Assembly (NCBI RefSeq): GCF_001522545.3
Contig: NC_031768.1
Location: forward strand, 82,493,769 to 82,557,768
Direction: 5' to 3'
Length of the DNA stretch: 64,000 bases
Source: Parus major
Taxonomy: Eukaryota; Chordata; Aves; Passeriformes; Paridae
Made by a program: the position numbers and the translations under genes. This document shows, piece after piece, positions 34,601 through 47,846 of the stretch (the first letter of the stretch is position 1; every line of letters begins with the position of its first letter). Under the pieces are notes generated by a model. It was not told the origin of the DNA, searched no databases, and worked only from the letters and a program-made list of their open reading frames with translations.

Positions 34601-37600
34601 GGAACTAAATATGAACTTTCATTTATCTGTGTTTTTGCTATCTTGTCAGGTGTTTCTTCCAGCTTGGTTCCTTGGGAAATGTTAGCTACAGCTCAGATAA
34701 TTAAAAAAAAAGACCTTGAAGACTGCTGTGAACTTGCCAAGAACTGTGCTAAATGGAAAGAATGTTTATCCTTATACTCTTTCAAGCATGAGACAGAAGT
34801 TTCTGCTGAAATAAAGCTGGTCAGAGCTGTGATTCTGTTTGATCCAGAAAAGCATACCCTAGCATTTTTAGTCGAAGGATATAGCTAAGGATATAAAATT
34901 TTGAGATATCCATCAACATGCAGCATACAGCTAATGAATTGTTCATGGGTTCATCTCATAGCAAAAGCTGTGCTGATCATCCTGTCCTTTTTCTTCAGGA
35001 AGGTACATTCCTTCAAGCATATGGCAGGGTTGGATTTCTCCCCCACACCTCTTGCCTTGATTACTCTCCTGCTTACAGAGAGAGGCATACTTTAAACAGG
35101 AATTTGAACTATTGCAGTGAAATTCATCCTGCAGTATAAGCAAAATTTTAGTGACCTGTCATTGTCAACATATAATTTTGACACTGCAAGAATGACTCTT
35201 CAATGGTGAAAGAAATGGAAAAGAAGGGAAAAAAAATAATCATTAAAGCTTTTAGAGAGGCAATTAATTCCCTTCAGAAATTGCTTTCCACATTTTAGAG
35301 ACTAACTAAACAATTTTAATGGTGCAAAGTGCTATAGCAGCTGTTCATCAAGGAAGAAATAAACACCACAGCAGCTTCCAAGTGTACCATGATTACTGTT
35401 GCCTCTTCAATCTCTTTACCAAAGGTTTACACCAAAGTTGTTGCAACAGCAAAAAATCCATATAATGCTAGTGCTTTTTACACCCTAATTATACTTTGGT
35501 AAAAATTAAAAATCTAGGATCTTTTCAATGTTGTTTTCTGATGAGAAAAATTAATTATGATTTTGACCTTTATTACCAAGTTTGAATTTAAACTTTTTCC
35601 CCATTTTTGTTCCATTGACTTCCTCAATTCTTACCAGCTGGGGAATCCAGCTGAAAATTCAGTAGGGTTTAACTAGCAGAAAGGGGTCAAACAGAATAAT
35701 GTGGCCGTAAAACACATTTTCATGTTAGCTGGATATGTAATTGTCATGCTTTCAGAATAGTTAAAGTGTTCCTGAACACATGGTTGAGCATTAATAAATT
35801 TTTGTGGTATGTCTACACACAGAAACAAGGGATTAAAAGCCTAAAGAAGTAGCCATGACACAGGGAGGCTTCACTCTGCAGAAATTTGCATCTGAGAAGA
35901 AGGTCACCTTCCTGTATAATCTTAAGGATTCCTGACATGCTCATTCTCTGCTTATTACATCCCCTCTGATTCTTTTATCAGTGTTAAGGAATTTTTCATT
36001 AAAGGTTAACACTCAGGATGTTTCTAGAGGCTTTTTTTGGGAATTACCCACATACCTGAAACTGAGGCTGCAAGGCACCTGATGTTTGCTGCGCTCTTGC
36101 AGCTCTTCATGATCTGTGTGTGTACTTTGTACTTACAGCCTAACAGTCCTGCAGCGTAGAAAACATAACAGAAAAGGCATCAGGTAAGAAAGATCTATCC
36201 ACTGACCACTCAGATGTTTCCATAACCATTTTCACTCATTGCCATAAGCATTAAATAGTCCCCAGTCAGTCTGTCTTTTCCTACATTATTCCTCAAAGTA
36301 AGATAGCTGTGTCATGAAATGCTGAGACTCTAAGAAAGTAAACCATCAGTCTTTGCCTTGTTAAATGTGTTTCCAGAATACCTGTGGGAATTTTTAAAAT
36401 ATATTGATTCAAATGTTTCATATCTCCTTCCAAAAATCAGTCAGCACTTATATGGAATCATTCTGTTATGTGGCTGAACGTGGGACATGAACAGATCTGT
36501 GAATGTCACTTGCAGTGATGATAAAGCCTATCAAATAAGCTTAGATTTATTTTATTTAGTTTAACATAACTCAGTGTAATGTATTTACAATCTACTTACT
36601 ATGTTGTGAAGATATAGCAAATGTCAAGAGGAAAGGAAGCTGGACATAAATTTCAGTGATAATGTTTTATCTGGTTAATGACTAGAATAGTAGAAGGTGG
36701 TTTTTAAGATTTATAGGCATTTTTTGTCTTTGTTTGAAGACTACTGAAGCTGGAAGATTCTTCCTTTCCTCTCTTTCCAACTCACTTTTACAGCTGACTA
36801 TTATGCTGTGCTCTATGAAGGATATGTAGCTGATTAGCACCCTCAAATCATGGCCATGCTATATATTTATACTGTACTTTAATATCTCATATATAATTTT
36901 TAGAATACAATATGTTTACATAGCCTGTGAGATCAGAAGTGCTGTTAGGAAAGTAATTTCCAAAAGTCTGTCTTACCCTATCTGAAGTTAATTTGGTACT
37001 CTGTAACAGGAAAATAAGATTATTTTTTTTTCACAGAAAGATGAAAATAAAGGTGGTAGATCATCTTCTTCTTCCTGGTTATTGTGTTATGGCACAGATA
37101 TGGAATAGACAACCAAAGGGGAAGAGTTAGTCTGGTCTTTGTTTTCAGTCCTTGACTTCTCCAGTGAAATGGAACCGAGACCTTGCTGAAAGCCTGATTG
37201 TATTGTCAGGACAGAGTCAGAGAGGGCAAATGAAGCCAAAACAAAATTATAAGATTCTTTCCTCCCCTCTGACCCGGACTGAATTTGAGCTGAAGTGGTT
37301 TTGAAGGTGAAATTAAGAAGATCCTTCATGTGTGTGACAGCGTCTTAGATTGAAACCTTACTCAGTTTCTTAAATGAATTTGGTCCCCAAGGGCTCGTGA
37401 CTTGTGGGAATCTTTGTGAAGTGACAAAATCACCCCAGCCAGAAACAGCCTGAGCTGGAAGACTACAGGACTATTCCAAGACTCTTCTCCCTGTCTGGAC
37501 TTCCACTGCTGGAACACAACTCACTAAGTGTCCTGCTATACCAGCTGCAGAGAAAGGTTACACAAGTACCGATACACTGATGCTTATACAAACCTTGCAA

Positions 37601-39089
37601 ACAGAACTAAATAATAATTTGGCAAGATCTCTTTGATGACTCTTCAGCCCAAAAGTTTTGCTATTTTGTCTTGCAGCACTGTTTTCCAACAATGAATATC
37701 TATATTTTATTACCTAATTTCATATTAAACTTATCTCCTTTCTGTGTTTTTCTTTCTGTTAACAGTTACACCTTCATGGTGTAAATGATCTCCAGTAAAT
37801 GGCTACAGAACACAAGTGTTCTGGAAGAAAAGCTTGACACGTCCAAAACAAGTTCTCTGATCTCTGAACTCCTGCAGAATGATCTCTTCCTGAATCAGTG
37901 GTACTTTCAGTGAAGAAAATAAAACTCTTAGAAATATAATAGAACTTAAAGGAATGAAAAGTAGACTGCTTCCTTTTCCTTGTAAATGATGATTTTAGCA
38001 GAAGGAACACACCAATCCTAACCCAGTGTAAGTAAAAATCTAATGTTCCAGTCAAGGGCATTTTCATTTGAAATGAGCTGTAATGAGATTCAGCAGGAAG
38101 AAAGACTTTTTAAATTGCATATAAATTAAATAAGAATGAGACACAATTTCTCATTAAGATTTTTCATTAAAAATTTAAATAAATTTTGCAGTTTTAGAAT
38201 CAGTAGGTTCAGGTTTTTAAATACCTATGGCATCATGGGATATATAATCCAAAAGGCAAAGGTTTGGCCTGTTTTGTGGCAGTCAGAGTTACGGTCGCTT
38301 GGGTCCCTTTTTTGTCCAGGAATCTTAACAAACAGCTTGCAGGTTTATAGTTCCATTACCTTCTACAATAATAAACTTTTCCAATAGTAATTCACATGCT
38401 CTGTGATTGTAAGATGAGTGGAGGTGAACATTCAAGTAAGGAGATAAGGCTGATCTGATAGTGGTCTTTAATGTCTCCACTTTATAGAATATGTTTTCAC
38501 AGTTATCCAGTTCCTGCTTATGGAAAATAAATAAATGGAGAAAAAAGGAAAAAAAAACACCACAAATCCTCTCTCATAAAGTTCTTAATATCTTCAGGAT
38601 AGTAAAATTTTGAAGTAAGACTGAACAGATTTGACTGTCTAATAGGTTTGATTTCTATTCCCAATATTTGAGATCTTACCCCACCACAATTAAATGTGAA
38701 GTGCACAACTGAATCAGGGCAGAGAAAAACCCAGGATTTCCCTCATTTTCTGCTTCATCTCATTGGCTTATGACTTTTGCATTCCTTGCTCAACAGCTTC
38801 CTAGCTTGCACTGAAAGCATTTAGAGCTCCCTTCCACCTCACTCTTCCACTGCAAGCCTGTTAGTCAAGTAACCAGGGCATTCACCTGAAGAAAGGCAGC
38901 TTTAATCTCTCTCTGTCTCATGAGCAAATTGAACCCTTATCTCTCATTTCTGTGGTAGGAACTGCAGCCCTGAGCTAGCAGCAGTGATGATGTGGGCAGC
39001 AGACTACCAGATTTACTGACAAATGGCTGCTGAACTGGGAACAGGGGGAATCTGCTGCCTCTGCACCTGGCCATACTGACAGGTGCACT
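31641..39089. other. Unique AT-rich sequence, no supported feature
   Basis: No gene was recognised. The longest frame (32682-33041, plus, 119 codons) has no known domain. Somewhat GC-richer blocks around 32780-33040 and 37330-37560 may be decayed repeats, but I cannot name a family for either. Confidence 0.45.
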
Positions 39090-39240
39090 CTAACAAGTAC
39101 ATTTGATGCAAATCAAGGTCAGCGGTACTGCTTTTCCTCGCTGCGCACTTTTGAATTAAAATAACCATGACCGTTGTGTTTTGTGTTGAACTCAATGCTT
39201 CTCCAGCGGATTAGACATGATCTGAGCATACACTTGATGA
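39090..39240. other. Candidate conserved noncoding segment with octamer (unverified)
   Basis: It contains the octamer ATGCAAAT inside the palindrome-like TTTGATGCAAATCAA (39102-39116) and a cluster of retained CpG in AGCGGT, CTCGCTGCGC and GACCGTTG (39121-39175). CpG is quickly lost from methylated AT-rich bird DNA, so its retention hints at constraint. The minus-strand frame of 60 codons here is not considered a gene. Confidence 0.2.
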
Positions 39241-39598
39241 ATTGGGACTCCTTGGGGATGTCCTCTCTGTGTCTCAGGGATACTTTGGCATTTGTGGCAA
39301 TGGAACTACCAACACTTCAGAGTCTGCCTGGATTCCTATCCTTAGGCCACTGAATTAGTACCGAATGATGAGGCCCTGTCTGGAACCACTGCTTGCTGTG
39401 GGTGCTGATCCTATTTTGCTGAATCAGAGGTGTTTTTTTTAGCATTCTTAATTTTTTCCCCTTTCCTAATAAGCCAGCCCAGCATGCATTGAAATGACAA
39501 TGACAGCTGCAGTGGTGTCAGACCATATCACTACACCCAAAGATCTGACTCTCAACTGTGAAGCCATTCCTTAGGTGCACTATCCTGTCATATTACCT

Positions 39599-39648
39599 CT
39601 CTAAATGTCTAAATATTTATCTAAATATATAAGTATCTATCTAAATAA
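39599..39648. repeat. Imperfect CTAAATA short tandem repeat
   Basis: Four CTAAAT-containing units occur within 50 bases, with variable spacing. It is a small AT-rich simple repeat. Confidence 0.6.
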
Positions 39649-42239
39649 AATATCACATATTACCAAATAAGTAAAAGGCTATGGAACCATTTGAATGCAT
39701 TCACCTATGACTGAATTTTTGATAAAACAAATCAGTCATTAGGTTAAATCTTGTTCTGCATTATCTAGCTGTTTCTTTCTAATAGAATTGTATTGTAAAT
39801 TTGATACCATAAATTTGATTATTTATATTCTGGAAAAAGTGATATGAATATATAGTGAAGAAAGTGAGGAAAACCTTCTGTTTAGAGTGGATGATTAGAT
39901 AAGTAGAAGAACTTTAATTTACTTGAGTTCCAGTGAGAAGGCTGTATTTACCTTTGTTTACCTTTGGCTAAATCTCTGGGGCAGAAGTACACCTATTATA
40001 AATTATCTCAGTCAATCTGAAATCAGTGAAGTTAAACAGATTTATATGAGATGGGGTTTCTATCTTTTATATCCTTCATTCCAAGTACTAACTCAACAGG
40101 ATTATGTGACAGTTAATTTGCTTTTGTATTTCAAAGCAAAGGTGGAGATAGACAATAGTAACCTTTAGATACTGAATTCAATATTGTGTTTACTCTGTTC
40201 TTTCCTGCTCCTAAATTTTAGAAAAAAAAATCACATTTGCCAGGCTGACCAACACAACCTTCATTAAATGTCCGAATCTCAAAATCAGAAAAGAGAAAAT
40301 TTAAAGCTTTTTGAATGCTCATACAGTGTAAAGTTGTTGCTGGACTGCCTTCTAAAATATAGACAAATAGTTTTTGATAATTGTTCTTTTTAATTTCAAA
40401 TGAAATATAGAAACATATTTTAGGTAGTTTGTTATTTATTTTCAGGAAACTGAAATTATAAATAAACATATTTCTTGCAATGTCCAGATGAAATGGTACA
40501 ACCTCTCCATAAAACACTGGTTTTCAGGTGGAGATTACAGCTTCTCTTTAAAGCTTTTCCATACTGTTAGGCTGAATAAGACAATGCTTATGATGAAGCT
40601 TCCTCTGAAGTCAGACTGAAGAGGTCAGACTCATTTTATACTATCAAAATCTTCTGGAACTGTGTAAGCTCTGTGTCATCTTGGCTTCAACATTAATCTG
40701 CTGATGAGTCTTGGTGGTCATCCTGCTCATCTCAGGAAATGTGCTTGCAGCCTTCTCTGCAACAGACGGCCCAGAAAGCAAAGAAATGCAAGGGAAGTGT
40801 AAATAAAGCAGTGCAATTTCTTTGTTTAGTAACAACAGAGAGAAGGTTTGAAACATTTTTTTTCTTAATGCACTGTGAAAGGTTTCAAACAATTTATTAA
40901 CTCCTAAAAAACCCCCAAGCAACAGGCAAATGGGTTTGTTTGTTTTTTTTTTAATAGCCCATTGATATACTGAAGCTATTTTAATAAATATGATTTATTT
41001 ACATATGGGGTTTCAGTTGAAACTATTCATCACCAAAGATAACAGACACTGCCATCACAATCAATGGTTCAGTTTGCCAATAAGTACAGGGTAGTTGGTA
41101 TGCAAAAATAATTTAAAAATTACAGTTATTGTGAAGAGAAAGCAGTAGAGCATCATCATGCACCTGGGCTAGGCAAGAGTCTGAGAATTGGTGTGAATCA
41201 GAAAAACCTTCTTCCCAAGAGAACTTCTAATCTATAAAAAACAAACACAGGAAGACAGAACACAATAAGAGGTCCTTCCAAACTGGGATTTGTTTTATAT
41301 CATTTTCTGTCAGTATTTTAGCTATCCATATCATCAGAGAATTAATTCTTCATGCAGAAGTTGTGTTCATACTAATCTGTAAGCTTCTCCCTTCATTAAA
41401 GGTCCACAATTCAACTTCCCTATACTGAAACCACTAAAGGTTTTGCCTAAGTTTAAACATATGCCTAAGTCCTGTTAAAACCAAGGAAGATTTAGATATG
41501 AGAATAACTCATTGTTGCACTGAAAGAGACTTAATGGACCACTAGACATATCTAAAGTGGATTGATGGAAAGACCTCTGTTGATTGAAATGCTTTGTAGG
41601 TCAGGATCTACCTTCCCTCACTCTGTAGAGATGTTGCAGTAATTGTTAATTTAGCCAAATGCTTTTACTTGCTTCCTTGTTGAATGGGTGTTTTAATTCA
41701 CAGTAACTAGCTGGGTACTCTTTTCTCCATTCAATTACCACTAGTCTCCAACTGCCATAGCACAGGACTGAAAATGCTAAATTCTCATTAAAAATATTCA
41801 GTAAAAAAATAGCAGTTTGGCCTGAAGTTCTTTTCTAGCAGTGTCCAGAAATTATTGCTTCAGGTACTGACAGATGTGTTTTCAACCTGAATATTTTATT
41901 CCTTCTATCTATTTAAACCAATCTGACTAACATTATTAAAAAGGTATAGAAGTAAATCTTAATAAGAAAGGCACTTACTGAACACTTATCTACATATTTA
42001 TCTCTGTACTAACTTATGAAGTGTCTTTGTGGTGGTAAGAGGTGTTTATATAAAGGCAATAAACCTTAAAAAGCAGTTTATATTTTAATAATAAAATAAG
42101 ATGAAGAAAAACTATTTACAGATTACACTGTATTTCCATTATGTAATATTTCACTCCTCATTTCCACATAAGAAATTGAAGTCAGCAGTAGTCCCACAGA
42201 TCAAGAAAAGGTCTGAATTAGAAGGTATTTTTGCTGACC

Positions 42240-42460
42240 ACTTTCCCTGCAGAATGGGTTTTGGGTGATGTTCTCAGTTTCGAATGTGCAGTCAAATTCT
42301 GTATTGTAGAGGAGAGATTTGCATCTGCAGGCAAATTGAAAGAGTGTCTTGGCATGAGTTTCTAATTAGTCCTCCTTGGGCCAAAAATGTTCTCATTTGC
42401 ACTAGTCATCAATTTTGCCATTTGAAATTTATACTGAGGAAAGTGAAAGAGTAAATATTT
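42240..42460. other. Candidate conserved noncoding segment with octamer (unverified)
   Basis: The octamer ATTTGCAT lies at 42317-42324 and TAATTA at 42363-42368, in sequence without simple repeats or known transposons. The impression rests on composition and motif content only. Confidence 0.2.
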
Positions 42461-43375
42461 TTCTTAATTTTGTCCTCATTTTCATACTTTATTGACAAAT
42501 AACCTACAACAATCTAGATGTTATTGAGCTTCCCCTGCATCTGATTTCTTGAATTTTACTAGTAGCTTTTTTTGAGGAATAGATTTAATTTCTTTCAGCA
42601 TAAATTTATCGTTCTCAATTTCTAGGAGGGAAGGAAATCCACACTGAAGCACTTTTTAGCTGGTCCCCTATGACACTGAGTTTTCAGGATGAACTGAGAA
42701 TATATTTTCACTTTAGCCTTGCAGCTCTTAAAATCTTCTTGAGGCTCAGAAAATATGGCAGACTTCCACTAGATCTCTGCAACACTGAACCTTGCAGCGT
42801 GATTTAAGAGCGATTTTCATTTTAGGCTTGCAGACTTAAGACTCCCAGGAATGGGAAAAGTGGCAAGTGTAACTGTATAACTGCAGTTCCAATTCCCAAT
42901 AGTTTGTTTTTATGCTTGTTTTGGAGAAACTTTTCTATCCTAATCTTCTTTCTGTAAAAATTTTTTTAAAAAATCAAAATTCCAAACTTTGGATAAATAC
43001 TTGCATACTCGTAATTCCCACAGTGGTGGAATCAGAGTTTTTGTTCTAATTCCACTGTCTGGAGATTTTTGGGGCAGCAGAAGAGAAAAGCAGAACATAT
43101 TTTTTTAAAAATAATGTACTAAGTGGATCATGATGCTCACAGGCAAACAAAGTCAAGAATATGGTGCAAATTACAGATTTTATGCAGCTGCAAGTGGAAA
43201 AGAAAATGGAAGTTGGAGTTAAACACTTGTATGTATTAAAGAATCAGTGGAGTTAAGGGTCTATTCAGATAGGATCTAAGGAAACTTTTACTCAGTTTTT
43301 GCAGAGAGCAAAATGCTTGGAGCTTGAGTTCAGTTCAAAGAGAAACCCAAGAATATGTCTGGGCCTGTCTATAAA

Positions 43376-44640
43376 CCATAGAATCACAGAATGGTTAAGG
43401 TTGGAAAGGACCACTGTAGGGTCATCTGGCCAAACCTCCCTGATCCAGCAGAGTTTTCCTGGAACACATTGCCCAGGATTGTGTCCAGAAGGTTCTGGAT
43501 GACTGGATCAATAAAACACAGAAGCTAAACACTTGCATCCAGCTGAGGAGGAATGCTCAGGCTAGAAAACCCCTTCAATCTCTCTGGTCATAACAAATCC
43601 AGTTCCCTTAGTCTCCCCTCACACATCACCTGCTCTTGTGCTCAGCCACCTTTGCTGATGCTTCTCTGGATTCCCTCCAGCATGTCATGTGCCTTTCTCA
43701 CATTGCTGAGTCCAAACCCAGACATAACACTTCCCATGTGTCCATACAAGGGCCAAAGAGAGGAAATAGCCATTTCTCTCAATGTACTAGTTATGGTACT
43801 AAAACAGTATGAGGTTAAACCCTCTGGCTGCAGAGACGTGCTGCCAGCTTGTGTTCAACTTCTTCAGCATGAGGACCTCCATCTCATGGTCTGCAAAGCT
43901 GCTTTCCAGTAAGCCAGCCCACAGACTTTGTTTTACATGGATTTATTCTGCATCACATAGTGAATATTTGCCTAAACTTAGTGAACTTTGTGGCAGTCTA
44001 TTTCTCCAGCACGTTGAGATCCCTCTAAAAAACAACCCTGCTCTCTACCCAGCAAGTTGCTCATTCATCCTTGGTTTGAATTTGGTTTTGGCTCTCTGAT
44101 GTCAAACTCCAAGTCATCACTTACAGGAAAATACATCCAAGCAGATTTCCTTGATCACAGGGAAATATCATTCATAACTGGCTACCAGTGGGATTTCACT
44201 GAACCTTCCAGTCTAGCCATTTGTCTACACTCTTTGTATTCGACACATTTAGTATATTGACTGGATTTAGGCTTCTGAATGAAAAAAATAGAATAATTTA
44301 CATCAAGGTAAATGATGTCCATTGGTCTCACATCACCTGCAAAACCTTGTCTCACTGCAGAAGGTACCACTTGCCTTTGGTCAGCCCATTGTGACTGTGG
44401 TCATTTTACTGTTCTTCAAAGGCCTGGTTGAAGATTGCAAGAGGTTTCACTCCACAACCTTCCCAGAGACTATAGTGAGACTTAGAATTTCTAAGATCCT
44501 CCTTTTTGTCCTTTTTGAGATTATACTGGTCAGCTCCATCAACACTCTCCTTTGGTCCAATTATCTGGTTAATTGGAAGTCTTTAACTGGCATGCAGAAA
44601 CTAATATCAGATTGACATTTTCCTAATAGACCCGCATTTA
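43376..44640 (-). mobile_element. CR1 LINE, long diverged 3' portion
   Basis: From the left, the reverse complement of the CR1 3' end (CCATAGAATCACAGAATGG near 43376) is followed by GGTTGGAAAGGACCAC. The order then continues through the ORF2 coding region read backwards: a GTCTCCCCTCACACATC part (43610), a CTCTGGATTCCCTCCAGCA part (43665), GAGCTGCTTTCCAG-like sequence (43893), TTCTCCAGCACGTTGAGATCC (44003-44023, read in parts), and the reverse transcriptase region with AAGGTAAATGATGTCCA (44307) and CACAACCTTCCCAGAGAC (44453). Similarity is low but collinear for over 1.2 kb, so this is one long, old, minus-strand copy. Several frames of 60 to 119 codons lie inside it in the antisense or wrong frame and are not genes. 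Confidence 0.75.
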
Positions 44641-45445
44641 TAAATTTATCATATGACCTCAACATTCACCACATGGTCCTTTCTCAACTGTATCTCTTTC
44701 ATCCTGTTAAAAATTTTGAATTCCTTTTCTTCTAGCTGTCTGCATTTCTACAAGACTTCTGTTACCTGACCTCTTTTGAAGAGGCAAGATTAATTTCCAG
44801 GCTTCAGATATGTGCAACGTAAGTGAAACTTTGACTGGAAAACTCAGTATTCCATCTTATGCTTCAAAGAGGAACTGCACACTACAAATCAGGTAAGCCA
44901 CAGCTAAACTTCTTTCTTTTCCCAAGCCATATGGCTATGTCCTTTCTTGTCCTCTAAGGCCCACAAACATCATCTTATCTAAAGTACACGAAGTCATTAA
45001 AATCCACAATTAGTGGGGTTCCGATCCTTTTCTTCCTTTCTTTTTTTTTTTTCCTACTATTAGTGCCACACCACAAGTACACTCGCATTAGAGCCGTTTA
45101 TTTGCTGAACTGAAAAATCGATGTGTTCACATCTAATTGACAAGCTTAATTTGAGCAATTGCATATATCTAGTAAGACCACTTTTCATACAGGGCTTTCC
45201 ACATGTGAATCTCAGATTACTCCTTGAAGAAATTGGTATGATTATCTTCAACTTCCAGAAAGCTCAGAAAGCTTAGAAAGCTCAGATGCTTACTGAAGAT
45301 GCTTATAGGAACAGAGTAAGGATGGCAGCACAGTTTGACTGTGTACTCAACCAATGTTATTTCCCTAGACTGTCTCAAAGAAATTTTCCTTAAGGCTCTC
45401 CAAAGCACACAAATATTTTAGGAATTTTCAACCTGGACAGCATAC

Positions 45446-45531
45446 AACACATGGACTTCTGTCCTTCTATATCAAAGAATCAAAGCATAAAACACATGGA
45501 CTTCTGTCCCTCTATATCAAAGAATCAAAGC
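45446..45531 (+). repeat. 45-bp tandem direct duplication
   Basis: The unit starting AACACATGGACTTCTGTCC (45446) is repeated at 45491. The two copies differ by one T/C change over about 41 aligned bases (CCTTCTAT against CCCTCTAT). Two copies only and near identity suggest a recent slippage or unequal-exchange event. Confidence 0.9.
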
Positions 45532-45612
45532 CAGGCAGCTACATGGTAAAACACACTTGGTAACAGGGACTATTTTTCTTACTAAAGAAGAAAAACCCCC
45601 ACACTTTTCCTA

Positions 45613-45642
45613 CATTATTACATTTCATACAATGTAATAATG
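45613..45642. repeat. Perfect inverted repeat (11-bp stem, 8-base loop)
   Basis: CATTATTACAT (45613-45623) and ATGTAATAATG (45632-45642) are exact reverse complements around the loop TTCATACA. There is no T tract downstream on either strand and no sign of a transcript, so no terminator or RNA gene is claimed. Confidence 0.85.
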
Positions 45643-46530
45643 CTATGGGCTTTAACCTATACATCCTCTGATTATTTTCAGCTTGATACAGTTACCACCT
45701 CACAGATAGGAGATTCTTTTCTGTAGTAGAAAGATTTTTCTGAAGTTTAGAACTGAATGAAACTAATTAAAAACAAACAAAGAAAAGGATCAGGCAGTAT
45801 TTCAGGACTTGAGATATGGATGCAGTTAGGGCTTTCTGATATATCTAAACCAAAATAAATGCATATGTGTCTTAAAGAACATATTTTTTAAAAGGCTTAT
45901 ATGTAACATTATTCATAAATTAAGTAGCTGGTTTAAGATATTTGTGACCAGATTTGTTTTCTACTGATTGAACATATGTGAAATATTGTGGCATTTTATC
46001 TTTCTTGAAAAAGTTTTATTGGGTGTAATTTTGATCATAGCTATATAGTGAAAAGTCATTATCTAGCTAACATCTCTTCTTCACTCAGGGACACTGGTTT
46101 ATATAAGGCTATTAAAGAAACTTTTAACAGGAACTTTTTAAAACTCCCCAGTCAATATTGCCAAGACTTCTAAAATGACTTTTTAAACTTCTTCCTTTGC
46201 TGAATTGCTTTATCCTATTGGTCATTTCTATGTTGGATTCTACATTAAAAAATAAAGGGTCTATTTATTCTCCTGACACCTTTTATATCTTTTATCTCTT
46301 CTTTAAGAAAACATCTGGCCATTAGCATACTAATAGCATCTCTGCTGGTTCTTAATGGAGCTTCTTTTATCTTTATGATACCATCTGGTTTCAAGTTACT
46401 TTTAAAGAAAAAATGGGTAAAAAAGTTAAACATCCCAAAGGCTGTCCTCTTTGTTGTTGAAAAAGACTGTATGTGGGTGTTTAGTGCCATACTTTGCTGA
46501 GTCTCTTCTCCCTGGTACAGAGATACAACC

Positions 46531-46655
46531 TGCATGGGTAGGGTTGGAAGGGACCTTAAAGACTATCCAGTTCCTGTCCCTTCATGCCATGGGCAGAGAC
46601 ACCTTCCACTGGACCAAAACTGGTCAGAGCCTCATCCAGCCTGGCCTTGTCCATC
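46531..46655 (-). mobile_element. CR1 LINE, 3'-end fragment
   Basis: The plus strand shows GGGTTGGAAGGGACCTTAAA (46541-46560), then a CATGCCATGGGCAGAGACAC part and CATCCAGCCTGGCCTTG. In this order they are the reverse complement of the CR1 3' untranslated region and the adjacent coding end. The match fades after about 46655. Confidence 0.8.
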
Positions 46656-47846
46656 TTATCCCACTCTCATGTCTTCAAAAGTGTCTAGAAGCACAGCAAA
46701 TAATTAGGCATTTAGTGATGCTTTGCCTCCCCAGTTTTGCAGCTATCTGGGAAGAAGTGCCACATTGATAAAGGTACAAAAGTGAAATTCACTTCTTCCC
46801 ATCCAAATACCATCCAAAGATGGTAACAACCATCATAATCAGTAGTAATAATAGTGCACACTACATAGGAGACAAAAAGGCCAATATTTGCCTTCCTTTC
46901 CTGCCCATTTCTTTGAATAAAGAGAACCTGTGTTCCACAGCAAAACGGACCTAAGTGGGGTGAACAGTGGGATACATCCTTACTTTTCAGGACTCCTCAG
47001 GCTAGCTGAGGAAATAATGAATACGTAACACTAAGTACTCAGAAGAATTTTGCTTGCAATACTTACTTTGCTGTATCATCTGACCTACACAAGTTACTTC
47101 TTCTGTTGGCATCATGCCTGTTGGACCTTCTGAAATGTGGAATAAAGTGCCTTTTTTAATGAGAAAATGTTTTAAAATATTTCATATATTTTTATTGTAC
47201 CATGTATTCTTTTTATATAATATCACTGTTGGATAAAAATAAATTAAGGTAGCTCCAGATAATAACTGCCCTTATAACAAACAAATCAGGTGAATCAAAG
47301 TCCAAAAGTTTATTGTTGGTAAGTGCAAATGTTCAAGGTCTTCATAAACTTGAGGCATCTTTCAATGTCATCATCAGGCTTTTACTAATTAATTACTTGT
47401 GAAAAAATGTTTCAACAGCTGGCTTCTAGGCAAAATCCTCTGAGGTTCACAGCTAACACCTTTAAAGTGTTGAGATAGTACAATGCTACACCACTTCAAG
47501 TTGTGCTGATCAATCACATATCTTTCAGTAAGTTCAGGTACTTTTGCCTGTATTCTGAAGAAAGGTCTTAATTGCAAAAATGCAATAAGCCTGTAGTGTA
47601 TAAAAATTAGATTAAGAAACAAAATTCAAAGACCATTGAGTGGTGTTCATGGGCATACTGGTACAGGTGTGCATACAACTGGGGAGTTTTCTCCTGAGTT
47701 CTGAATATCAAGGAATCAATGATTTGGCAGACATCACTAGGAGGTGCTGGCACACATATCTTTCATGCTATTTATCTTTAGTGTGCAAATATTGCCCAGT
47801 CTTGGTAAGAAATTATATTGCTGTTTGGTTTGGTTATGCAAACATC
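46656..47846. other. Unique AT-rich sequence, no feature seen
   Basis: No gene or known repeat was recognised between two oppositely oriented CR1 fragments. Confidence 0.45.

Larger units (their letters stand above)
39241..43375. other. Unique AT-rich sequence, mostly featureless
   Basis: No gene was recognised. A small imperfect repeat of TCTAAATA-like units lies at 39599-39648. A segment at 42240-42460 is listed separately as a candidate conserved element. Confidence 0.45.
44641..46530. other. Unique AT-rich sequence with small local structures
   Basis: No gene was seen. It contains the tandem duplication and hairpin listed separately. Confidence 0.45.

Noticed and set aside
39599..39648. 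Short regular repeats as a CRISPR-like array
   Set aside because: The units are 6-8 bases, with no constant spacer length. This is a simple repeat.
43553..43912. Plus-strand 119-codon frame
   Set aside because: It lies antisense in an old CR1 copy. The sense of that repeat is the minus strand.
45613..45642. Hairpin as a transcription terminator or microRNA precursor
   Set aside because: There is no U tract, the stem is only 11 bp, and this is not a bacterial sequence. A microRNA precursor would need a stem of about 30 bp.
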